This document shows, in pieces, positions 25,201 to 28,768 of a DNA stretch of 32,898 nt. This DNA is from a virus. The notes below the pieces were generated by a model that saw only the letters and a program-made list of their open reading frames with translations, ran no database searches and had not been told where the DNA came from. Within the stretch, counting starts at the first letter, position 1. Each line of letters opens with the position of its first letter. A program made the translations under genes and the position numbers. The DNA lies in IMG/VR virus record IMGVR_UViG_3300031974_002951, positions 1 through 32,898 of that record. The stretch is one strand, 5' to 3'.

Positions 25201-26024
25201 AGGCTATCGAAGCTGCCAAGCGTGAGGCCGACCGCGTGTCTGCACAAGCCGGAGCTACCGATAACCCCTTCATGGGAATCCAGAAGGGGAAGTCGAAGGG
25301 CGAGATGAAGCCGCTGATGCAAACCCTACGCATCGCAAACAACTTCATGTCGCGGTTCATCATCTATGAGTTCACGGCGGCACGGACAGGAATCCAAGCG
25401 GCCGTAGGCAACGGAACCATCACGCAAGAGCAGGGCGTACGCCTCTTCGCGGCCGTAGTGGCGCGGATGACGATGTACTCATTGCTGACGCCTATCCTCA
25501 GCGATATGTTCGTGTCCCTCTTCACCGATGTGCCAGAGGAGGACGAAGAACCGGACCAGCTCTTTACCCGCGCGCTACTGTCTGGCCTCACTACGATGGC
25601 GGGTGGCGTAATGGGTCAGCTCGGTCGCATCCCAGTCAACTACGGTATCGAAGCCATCAACGAGAGGTACTTGGATTTCCTGCGTGACGGAGAGTACGAC
25701 CCCTACGACGACTACCTCCAGTTCAACAACGTCCCCGACTTCAAGCGCGGTACCGACTTCGCGGACTTCATGTTCCCACTCATGGGGGCAGGAGCCCCGA
25801 TGGCGCGGACCGCAGAGCTGGGTCTCAAGACCATCGGTCGCGAAGGGAAGAAGCGGGCTACGCGAGAGCGGTACGCAAGGGAGCAGATGCAGCGGCTGCC
25901 GCTGGAGGTCCTCGGAAACCTCGGTCTGGTTCCGTTCTATCGTGACGTGCGGAAGGTGCTCATCACCGATATGTACGGCGATATGGACAAGAAGAAGAAG
26001 AAGGGTGGGATTATGGCCAACTAG
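16215..26024 (+). CDS. Giant polyvalent ejection protein with zincin, ADP-ribosyltransferase-like and ALSPQ-type domains
   Basis: A 3269-residue protein in one uninterrupted frame. Visible modules in order: a tandem LxPxGMFA repeat (10-53); a Pro/Glu-rich linker (55-145); helical regions with hydrophobic stretches around 550-760; an acidic linker (about 835-890); a zincin with H1043-E-T-L-H1047 and probable third ligand E1105; an ART-like domain with H1217 and GFYFT (1239-1243), ending in WNFNKLNRAI; an ALSPQ domain (1583-1591, within about 1480-1800) resembling a phage family that may relate to helix-hairpin-helix DNA glycosylases (DUF7178-like, from memory); and long helical regions ending in hydrophobic segments and a Lys-rich tail. 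This fits the polyvalent proteins described by Iyer, Burroughs and Aravind, which are injected with DNA and may disarm host defences. Its place after gp14- and gp15-like genes supports virion ejection. Activities are inferred from motifs. Confidence 0.75.
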   Translation: MNETEELMALVPEGMFANASELQSFIDQQGMRGVYDLIPSGMFADVTELEEAFGSKKKEPSPSEVMPSLSPEEVAAGVQEAVGAVPFGAEPNPFAPDDPYGYTQDAPIQTRVEAVREVDTDFKPIADTESTRVDIKGPGEKIEEPEPEQDQFFEMSMAAVTPDLIDAPDDRDTAKELNYQFGRYGFEFTTTPLDFHDQVTVKAANGNEITVNLDPVLDIGKEEETEKLRDFLRKNKMQSEALTRAEEGYKEARMQFGTREQIDQEVTRINTAENDFRNLVNSYAARKDAIEQKHAGLLKYTQEYLDANPNEFEAYKAAFKMYQDDMATLEEDRIKLMGMGDDLEYQVEELNRAAGEFVKLKAEQSTVLGFSREALSRGTAGMFGEPVSQLIDIVSQVMPLGSGRGYEQKFIDIAQGMGLEDIPEALTTEAPEGSRPGDEAYTQWLRTYRKTYDDWYDSLPKQRIDEVRDEMRDQMAKGLKYNPEMGGMVDAAYEGVYRTLGDRKFNEEAYAKAQESFLGRTALSLLESVPAFIGRPGGSAAVKAASRFARMENQVAGQVDREFRADPELAKVSEEEKLVLKKGIGIVVGALEQFGFRNALGRSGVVNSILMRAINKAPVGVKGKAFRDLVQQEIKSAAARGLIATGTAALGEAETEFVQTYAEVGAKDIYNAMKGKEMFKEADTFSKETFFQAMEAAASGAIGGAVLGVPGSIAAASTTYDFTKLDDATMATFEFLANPGNRGASKQMFVTDLKNKVNRGELTGQQAKEAEANYEKVVQAYDGMREVEGMTMEEKKQVLGLEVRRQELLRRKEATAAPFQGRIDREISDLNLKIQDALQEREAAPVDVGERARAGERVDEEVREEEAVVTPEAEEEVIPEAAAATNQDRRAYDGGTLEAPRLEQLLSGVADKLRAKGRMTAFQSRLLTENRERVDTLVELKDRAEAEALREEAALDETVETLAPNVESRRVTTVDLNPIQERVVSRAQAAAKAVSQVAPNVKFVLHETTAQYNRATGFTGGGVFTDGTVHINLERADNRTVAHETLHAIMLSADGMTLPVAQQVTKRMATSLSKSLDKGTELKKRLDKFIARYDENVRDEEKVAELFGYMADGYANLEAPQKSLIRRYVERIAETFGVKLPSGWGQQDQDVIDFLNTVSRKVAAGEVITEEEVAVTRATREEQRAKTDENLRAAEQRVADFSDEQLQAMADEGVIFHFGPVDITRVIPEKLKRFGLGYGFYFTDYALEDSVFRSLGERVTMADSNELNLLDGDTAITEEQAKALRSAAKTELQEAEEYGDDLGFEESQVLMSIAETRAGEQWYAYFTSSLDDNRKVESELTDEQKATAARLVQEMLGFDGVTYGSDQRNTGVITSAWNFNKLNRAIIPPTRAAEQRVDIKTDGTSIDIEGNEPVKAGQISPTVRIDATEKRDASLEDDFRLDDIDGTITSRASAAVGTARRLASGKVVYTKDGVKYTIELPYENKRLLSLLNRRSNAVAAVKGSTDKAKAKRAKLLERVKETTNEILSDAVEVMTQNILAVYDTLTPEFVAASKEWYVGANRVANRMAEIYGVTVEEAAGVLAALSPQNDWFNNIAVAERTFEVLENHSDTPFSEEIFRKAYEANTQRGKPSKWALLLAETFEQYGGMTLNEMEAQGVPVTVQTNLLRAIDQAMYPGNVLMTTPDGDFIGFDSTPIRWSSPVEIAKAMDMYRNPSIENIREQLGGGNKVRNFYNNIVDPNSTSPYVTADTHAASVALGIPMSANDAGGFGVFKGGRGIEYALIKEAYINAAEIAGILPREMQSITWEAQRTGINNKNRTASEIKANVELLKRLLNDETLTPYERTRRIIAENPSENPGWATSRGIEAQLSDLLEGIEAQAESRGREVLSLRRGAGRDVGDAAARVGEPAAEEGAREQARARAAEQRVADVVERYKFRPDGSLIGDSRLAAELGRNLERYGFGVEQFGDRMNRFFIVDADGRRVDPKKLVAEDRADEREEMQMRAEERAAQEARELAEREQELFETEEAPFLETIFPESDLPAREQKDDLDKSGPTELDRLVAYAKERGYSNAAILLARPEAQDAIDAYEESEKRMLKELNGVIKMAQARTDFTPKRVLESALIYLQGSKFYADATDLGRELMVRGLREKLGVREKRAPSAKRIVSGPVERVTLTVREALNNQLKSEARGARAAAAASKAVLKQMAADITELQREGKITAKQAATVIRRFASVNVFNPVAVDNFLDYMAKVFADAEYANDMARLRKMRPTAKKNVKRKLGRQPELISDILTVLAIDPTRIPVDTLPQYRNLLDIMSKRRAVLELPDIQDLVSDVKSILDAVNEEQSLADELADIFEAFDAKVPTKAGGINFNETLKAMVAAEVITDADATLMRKYKSDIVDTSRAEKTEEQLEVEAEEMRSIIRGSELSINRLGTRLDRDAARKFEKLLKTEAVNELNNRQLENLLRVIDNINNGYLTHSAQLAIERMEAKNRARSLNEALKGAKLNTIREIGGALTNVKDARLGAIVRNPLELIDQVFGNFKTTPIYDATLRPIAEAAAAMMTEKGKIGERLTQAQIAVAKSHKRNPNAIVRSKYLMTTYLLQLEHESNPGNKQTPSAMAFLDATINAAEDGTTTKYNAADIGILKGIKDKYTKGKEIDAEAIYSDFNAAERNALKTVQEINLELTPKAEFASSVIRGAAIEPILNYLHHSVLPDESLRTQKTDALRLSEAYNQRMRPSTRAKTFVDRTAGAKPIEFDIMATVNRGANQTLTDFYLTEPIRTARKALNETETDNKEVLRSITNAVDGAVRNALERSVTTSNLAEKALDLVAKQGYRTMLASIPRFASELISNLSYVALADPAAFEQGIKYRDYFGVDGADIMTNVGSAQTKRVYPSERLSGRMVDTSIMSGHMGSAGSRAGRESLNSMGQMLNYAQEYPNAVALVADGLISTPDKLIMRPLWFGAFAKAFKAETGRDVDYDAIARNDEAYMTEFAEAIEAAKREADRVSAQAGATDNPFMGIQKGKSKGEMKPLMQTLRIANNFMSRFIIYEFTAARTGIQAAVGNGTITQEQGVRLFAAVVARMTMYSLLTPILSDMFVSLFTDVPEEDEEPDQLFTRALLSGLTTMAGGVMGQLGRIPVNYGIEAINERYLDFLRDGEYDPYDDYLQFNNVPDFKRGTDFADFMFPLMGAGAPMARTAELGLKTIGREGKKRATRERYAREQMQRLPLEVLGNLGLVPFYRDVRKVLITDMYGDMDKKKKKGGIMAN
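16242..16373 (+). repeat. Tandem 17-residue repeat at the N-terminus of the giant protein
   Basis: Residues 10-26 (LVPEGMFANASELQSFI) and 37-53 (LIPSGMFADVTELEEAF) are two copies of one unit, with 8 of 17 identities including P-x-GMFA and EL. Ten residues separate them. Each looks like a short helix-turn-helix element. It may serve as a virion-packaging or partner-docking tag. The repeat itself is directly visible; the role is a guess. Confidence 0.75.
16379..16388 (+). other. Run of ten A in the giant gene (possible slippage site)
   Basis: Ten consecutive A cover codons Lys56-Lys58, directly after the tandem repeat. Such runs can cause transcriptional or ribosomal slippage. The -1 frame stops after about 40 further codons, and the +1 frame runs on to about 16569, so slippage would release a short protein consisting of the repeat domain plus a tail. 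There is no flanking hairpin I could identify with confidence. It may instead be an innocent Lys tract. Confidence 0.3.
18721..18846 (+). CDS. Overprinted small basic protein of the MPFKSE type, nested in the giant gene
   Basis: A 41-residue protein in the +1 frame relative to the giant gene, beginning MPFKSEKQRRWMWANEPELA and continuing REWTKKYGKKK to a Lys/Arg-rich end. I recognise the N-terminal pattern (MPFKSE.QRR...A..PE.A..W...Y) from very short, conserved, unexplained proteins in many marine and environmental phages, so chance is unlikely. Of 41 sense codons 39 end in G or C (exceptions AGA and TTA), like typical genes of this phage. The giant frame here has many A- or T-ending codons and encodes only an acidic linker. 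The ATG at 18721 follows an A-rich stretch (AAAGATTCAAG) without a clear Shine-Dalgarno. The function is unknown. The strong positive charge suggests nucleic acid or capsid-interior binding. Confidence 0.72.
   Translation: MPFKSEKQRRWMWANEPELAREWTKKYGKKKPSLLRKRKKK
19788..19808 (+). repeat. RAAEQRV linker repeat, copy 1 (residues 1192-1198)
   Basis: Heptapeptide RAAEQRV encoded as CGC GCT GCC GAG CAG CGG GTG. It sits between the zincin and the ADP-ribosyltransferase-like module. The following residues AD are shared with copy 3. The codons differ from those of the other copies. Confidence 0.8.
20385..20405 (+). repeat. RAAEQRV linker repeat, copy 2 (residues 1391-1397)
   Basis: Heptapeptide RAAEQRV encoded as CGC GCC GCA GAG CAG CGG GTG. 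It sits directly after the last strand of the ADP-ribosyltransferase-like module (WNFNKLNRAIIPPT) and before the linker to the ALSPQ module. Confidence 0.8.
21739..21996 (+). CDS. Overprinted 85-aa protein nested in the giant gene
   Basis: An 85-residue reading frame in the same +1 register as the MPFKSE gene. It begins MKGQDESSPRTQ and has a well-mixed, helix-rich composition: ELKRNYLTYSKALKLKPNQ, then DAKFFLYGEAPEETWETPLP, EWVNRLPKKAP and a basic end. From about 21860 nearly every codon of this frame ends in G or C. The giant frame there gives an Ala/Arg/Glu low-complexity linker (residues about 1880-1927) with mixed third positions. The first 35 codons of the nested frame lack this bias, so that part may be constrained mainly by the giant frame. 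It stops with TAG at the end of RAAEQRV copy 3. I do not recognise the family. Expression would need internal initiation at 21739, where no Shine-Dalgarno is visible. Confidence 0.5.
   Translation: MKGQDESSPRTQAKTPGGQQAEELKRNYLTYSKALKLKPNQEDAKFFLYGEAPEETWETPLPEWVNRLPKKAPVSRRVRELLSNA
21975..21995 (+). repeat. RAAEQRV linker repeat, copy 3 (residues 1921-1927)
   Basis: Heptapeptide RAAEQRV encoded as CGA GCT GCT GAG CAA CGC GTA, followed by AD as in copy 1. It marks the end of the ALSPQ module and its linker, before the helical C-terminal half. It also overlaps the end of the nested 85-aa reading frame. Confidence 0.8.
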
Positions 26025-26167
26025 ATGACCCAGTGGACATCGACGGCGCGAATCTCGCAGTCTTCGTTGACGCACTGCCATGAGACCATGAGCCCCTGCT
26101 GACCATCCTCGTCGGAGTCGTGGTCACCAGTCCACATCATGTTCTTACGGCACTGCGGGCACTTCAT
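26021..26167 (-). CDS. Zinc-ribbon-like 48-aa protein
   Basis: The frame on the - strand starts at the ATG at 26167, overlapping the previous gene's stop by ATGA, and ends with TAG at 26021-26023. The product begins MKCPQCRKNMMWTGDHD and later has CVNEDCEI, giving a Cys-x2-Cys plus Cys-x4-Cys pair with a central acidic loop, typical of a small zinc ribbon. Such proteins occur in phage replication or regulatory operons as DNA- or protein-binding modules. The gene closes the - strand operon. Its stop codon and that of the giant gene lie on the same CTAG palindrome, so the two operons meet with a four-base overlap. The partner is unknown. Confidence 0.72.
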   Translation of the reverse strand: MKCPQCRKNMMWTGDHDSDEDGQQGLMVSWQCVNEDCEIRAVDVHWVI

Positions 26168-26673
26168 AATCCGTTGTACAGCCTGTTGATTTTGAGTAGC
26201 GTCTCCTCCAACTTGTCGCGCTTGGTGCGCCAGCGGATGACGTTGAAGATGTCCTCGAGGTGGCGGTCCTCCTTGGCTTGCTGCCGGTAGGCTTGAAGCT
26301 CAACGAACATCTTGTTGCGCTCGTTGCGCATCTCGATGAACTTCTTGCGTAGCTCACGGCCAGAGTAGTAGTACACCGGCTCCTTGCCTGCGTACTCCTC
26401 TCGGCACTTGACGAACCGCTTCAGGAAAATTTTGTCTGTCTCCATCAGAGCCTCGCCACGGTTCCAGTAGTGCAGTACCGTAGCGTGGTTGCGGTTTAGA
26501 ATCTTGCCGATTTCGGAGCAGCCCAAGCCCTGCTCACGGAGCAGGAGGGCGAAGGCGATGCGGCCATCGACATGGTGGCGCTTGCGGCAACGGGTGTACA
26601 CATCGGAGTCGAATCCGTTGCGGACGATTTCTGCGAGGCGCTTGACCTCGTCGGGGTGTTTGGGTGAAATCAC
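26164..26673 (-). CDS. DnaA domain IV-like DNA-binding protein
   Basis: A 169-residue protein that starts with GTG at 26673, overlapping the stop of the upstream gene (GTGA). Residues about 33-72 resemble the C-terminal DNA-binding domain of DnaA. A basic helix with VDGRIAFALLLREQGLG is followed by SEIGKILNRNHATVLHYW, where the NHATVLH segment corresponds to the DnaA signature helix that reads DnaA boxes. There is no ATPase domain. The rest (80-169) is a charged, helical, Arg/Lys/Glu-rich region that could oligomerise or recruit replication proteins. In this replication operon it may recognise the phage origin or act as a regulator that competes for host DnaA boxes. The domain call is fairly firm and the role is inferred. 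Confidence 0.68.
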   Translation of the reverse strand: MISPKHPDEVKRLAEIVRNGFDSDVYTRCRKRHHVDGRIAFALLLREQGLGCSEIGKILNRNHATVLHYWNRGEALMETDKIFLKRFVKCREEYAGKEPVYYYSGRELRKKFIEMRNERNKMFVELQAYRQQAKEDRHLEDIFNVIRWRTKRDKLEETLLKINRLYNGL

Positions 26674-26981
26674 GATATGACCAGTTTATTGTCGACCATC
26701 ATGTCCAAGTAGTCGTCTACTTCGACAAGGCGGAAGTCGAGGAGGACAGGGACCCAGCCCTCCATATTGTAGTATTCAAATTCGTAGAAGACGTGCGAGC
26801 CCACCCGACCCCCGGCAACCATGGTGTCGTCGTCGGTGTACTCAAGTTCTTCGATAGCACTGTTGATTTGCCGAAGTACGCGCAGGCGGTGGTGGGCAGC
26901 CAACTCCATGACGCCATCCACGAACCCTTCGTCCAACTCGTACGAAGAGTCAACCTCGATATACTTCGGTCTCGATTCCAT
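26670..26981 (-). CDS. Small acidic protein, unknown function
   Basis: A 103-residue acidic protein with an N-terminal helical half (about 15-48) and a beta-like C-terminal half (GSHVFYEFEYYNMEGWVPVL, about 61-80, then LDFRLVEVDDYLDMMV). I do not recognise the family. It overlaps the 3' end of the VRR-NUC gene by 32 bases and the DnaA-like gene by four (GTGA), so it is part of the same operon. Its acidity and position between a nuclease and a DNA-binding protein would fit an adaptor or inhibitor, but nothing in the sequence proves that. Confidence 0.6.
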   Translation of the reverse strand: MESRPKYIEVDSSYELDEGFVDGVMELAAHHRLRVLRQINSAIEELEYTDDDTMVAGGRVGSHVFYEFEYYNMEGWVPVLLDFRLVEVDDYLDMMVDNKLVIS

Positions 26982-27189
26982 GTTGCCTCAACTCTTTCAT
27001 CCGGTACTCCTGTAACTTCGATACCGTACCCTTCGGTCGCTTGACCTCAGAGAAAATAACGCCGCTGTCAGGAGGGATAGCAACGAGGTCAGGGATGCCG
27101 TTCTTGTTGGTCTTGATGAGCTTGATGACGTAGTAGCCCTGCTCCTCAAGTTCCTTGATACGGCGCGTCTGAATCTGTTGCTCGGTCAT
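26950..27189 (-). CDS. VRR-NUC domain nuclease
   Basis: A 79-residue protein from the ATG at 27189, which follows the stop of the previous gene by five bases with a GGTGGG sequence that could act as a ribosome site. It consists almost only of a VRR-NUC (PD-(D/E)XK superfamily) domain: a QTRRIKELEEQGYYVIKL start, G30-I-P-D33 as the catalytic Asp motif, then VIFSEVKRPKG with E47 and K49 as the E-x-K pair, and a QEYRMKELRQHGIETEVY end. Stand-alone phage VRR-NUC proteins are typically 80-110 residues and are thought to cut branched DNA such as Holliday junctions. Longer upstream extensions of this frame overlap the previous gene and look non-coding. Confidence 0.82.
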   Translation of the reverse strand: MTEQQIQTRRIKELEEQGYYVIKLIKTNKNGIPDLVAIPPDSGVIFSEVKRPKGTVSKLQEYRMKELRQHGIETEVYRG

Positions 27190-27194
27190 CCCAC

Positions 27195-27563
27195 CTACAA
27201 GGTAAAAATGAATTCGCAGAGAGGTATGAGGACGGCGCAGGAGGTGTCGCTGTCCCCCATCCACTTGGTGCTGCCCATCTGCCAATAGCTTCGGGCTATG
27301 CGCTTGAGCCTCTCCACCTCCACGATGACGATGACCTCCTTGTTGTGGTCGCCATCGAAGATGAAGCACCAATAGTCCGCCTCCGTAGTGGCGATTCCGG
27401 ACGGTTTGCCACGGCTCTCGAACTCGACGGCGAGGTTGCGGGTTCGGCCAATCCAACTGTCGGTCTTGACCTCGATGGTCTTGTCTTCGAGGATGGCCGC
27501 AAGGTGCTCTTCGCCGAGCTGGCCTACCCTTAGGTCGTGTCTGAAATCATTGTTGTATTCCAC
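27195..27563 (-). CDS. Small PD-(D/E)XK-type nuclease-like protein
   Basis: A 122-residue protein. I propose the GTG at 27563 as start because the clean coding pattern (VEYNNDFRHDLRVGQLGEEH) begins there, overlapping the helicase 3' end; the frame further upstream looks non-coding. LGEEHLAAILEDKTIEVKTD contains a likely Glu, an Asp and the E-V-K triad of the restriction-endonuclease fold. It is followed by NLAVEFESRGKPSGIATTEADYW (about residues 47-69), typical for small phage nucleases that recognise damaged or branched DNA. It sits between the SF2 helicase and a VRR-NUC gene, implying a joint role in DNA processing. Start codon uncertain. Confidence 0.62.
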   Translation of the reverse strand: MEYNNDFRHDLRVGQLGEEHLAAILEDKTIEVKTDSWIGRTRNLAVEFESRGKPSGIATTEADYWCFIFDGDHNKEVIVIVEVERLKRIARSYWQMGSTKWMGDSDTSCAVLIPLCEFIFTL

Positions 27564-28768
27564 GTTTTGAAGTGACTCAGGGTGTAGTCTTTCTTTTCGG
27601 TCACGGCCTTGTATACCTGCGTCTCGATGCCGCGCTCCGCGAAAACCCAATATATGTCACTCTCGGTCCGGTCCTTGGTCGTCATCCTATCCCGCGACTG
27701 CCAGTAGCTGGTCGCCGAGAAGTCGATGTTGTAGTACACCAAGGCCACGGCTTGGCGCAAGGAGATGCCTTCCCTTCCGCTCACGATTTGTAGGGCGATG
27801 CTCTTGTCGCCGTCATAAAATTCCTCAAGGTCTGTAGTCAGCTCGTCGCCGTATACGTCCTGCAAAGCCTTGAGCTCGGCCTTGAACTTGTAGAAGATGC
27901 CAATCTTCTTTCCGAGGAACCTGTCGTAGATGAACTGCGCCTTGCTGTGGTCGAAGACCATGGCTTTACCGCTCTCGAACTTGACCGTACCGGAGTACAT
28001 CTGATGCAGCTTCTGCATGAGCTTGACCGGGGTGTCGGCCAGCACCACCTCGTCGTTGCCGTCGATGACGCGGTCCTTGCGGAGGCGCTTGCACAGCTCG
28101 TACGTGCGAGCCTCCATGGGGACACGCAAGATGTGCTCCCGCAGGTCGCTCTTGAAGCCGGCCTCGCGCTGGCTGAAGCTAATCATGTACGGCTGCATGG
28201 CCGTCAGGATACTCGGCAACCCCTTGTTGTAGAACTTGATGGGGAGGGAGTTAACTATCTGAGTCTTAACGTCTACGTAGTCGTCGCAGAACCTGTAGAA
28301 GTTCTTGTACCCAGAGAACGGATTCCCCTTGATGCCATACACCTGATGGTACATCTGACTGTACGACTCCGGCGTCGGCGTGCCGGACAAGAGGATGACC
28401 TTGCTCTTCCGCACGAGGTCGCGCACAGCCTTGGCGCGCTTGCTCGGCTTGGGGAAGGCACCCAAGCTGTGGGCTTCGTCCAAGATGACCACGTCCCAAT
28501 CGAGGGGCGGCAGCTTGTGCATGCTCTCGTAGTTGATGGCAAAGAACTCGTACGAGGGGCACAGCTTCTTGGCGTCCTCACCCACGCTGCCCAACGCCTT
28601 CTTCTTGGTCAAGAACAAAACACTCTGCGCGCATAGCTCTTCGGCGATACTCAGTGCCGTCAGCGTCTTGCCCGTCCGCACCTCCATAGCGAGGTATACG
28701 AACCCGTGCTGCTCGACGATGCGCTTGGCGCGGTATGCGATGCGCTTCTGATAGTTTCTCAGTTCCAT
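27530..28768 (-). CDS. SF2 (SNF2/DEAD-like) DNA helicase
   Basis: A 412-residue protein. The start is the ATG at 28768, which overlaps the primase stop by ten bases; a longer frame upstream would only shadow the primase. Helicase motifs are in order: Q-like LRNYQKRIA (3-11), Walker A MEVRTGKT (28-35), DEAH (97-100), motif III LLSGTPTPES (126-135), and in the C-terminal RecA-like domain a SGREGISL motif V and YWQSRDRM as motif VI. The size and motif set fit phage SF2 ATPases that remodel forks or recombination intermediates. It lies between the primase-helicase and two small nucleases. The lack of a canonical Q-x2-GR-x2-R finger is noted, but the SNF2-type variant covers it. Confidence 0.85.
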   Translation of the reverse strand: MELRNYQKRIAYRAKRIVEQHGFVYLAMEVRTGKTLTALSIAEELCAQSVLFLTKKKALGSVGEDAKKLCPSYEFFAINYESMHKLPPLDWDVVILDEAHSLGAFPKPSKRAKAVRDLVRKSKVILLSGTPTPESYSQMYHQVYGIKGNPFSGYKNFYRFCDDYVDVKTQIVNSLPIKFYNKGLPSILTAMQPYMISFSQREAGFKSDLREHILRVPMEARTYELCKRLRKDRVIDGNDEVVLADTPVKLMQKLHQMYSGTVKFESGKAMVFDHSKAQFIYDRFLGKKIGIFYKFKAELKALQDVYGDELTTDLEEFYDGDKSIALQIVSGREGISLRQAVALVYYNIDFSATSYWQSRDRMTTKDRTESDIYWVFAERGIETQVYKAVTEKKDYTLSHFKTWNTTMISDTT

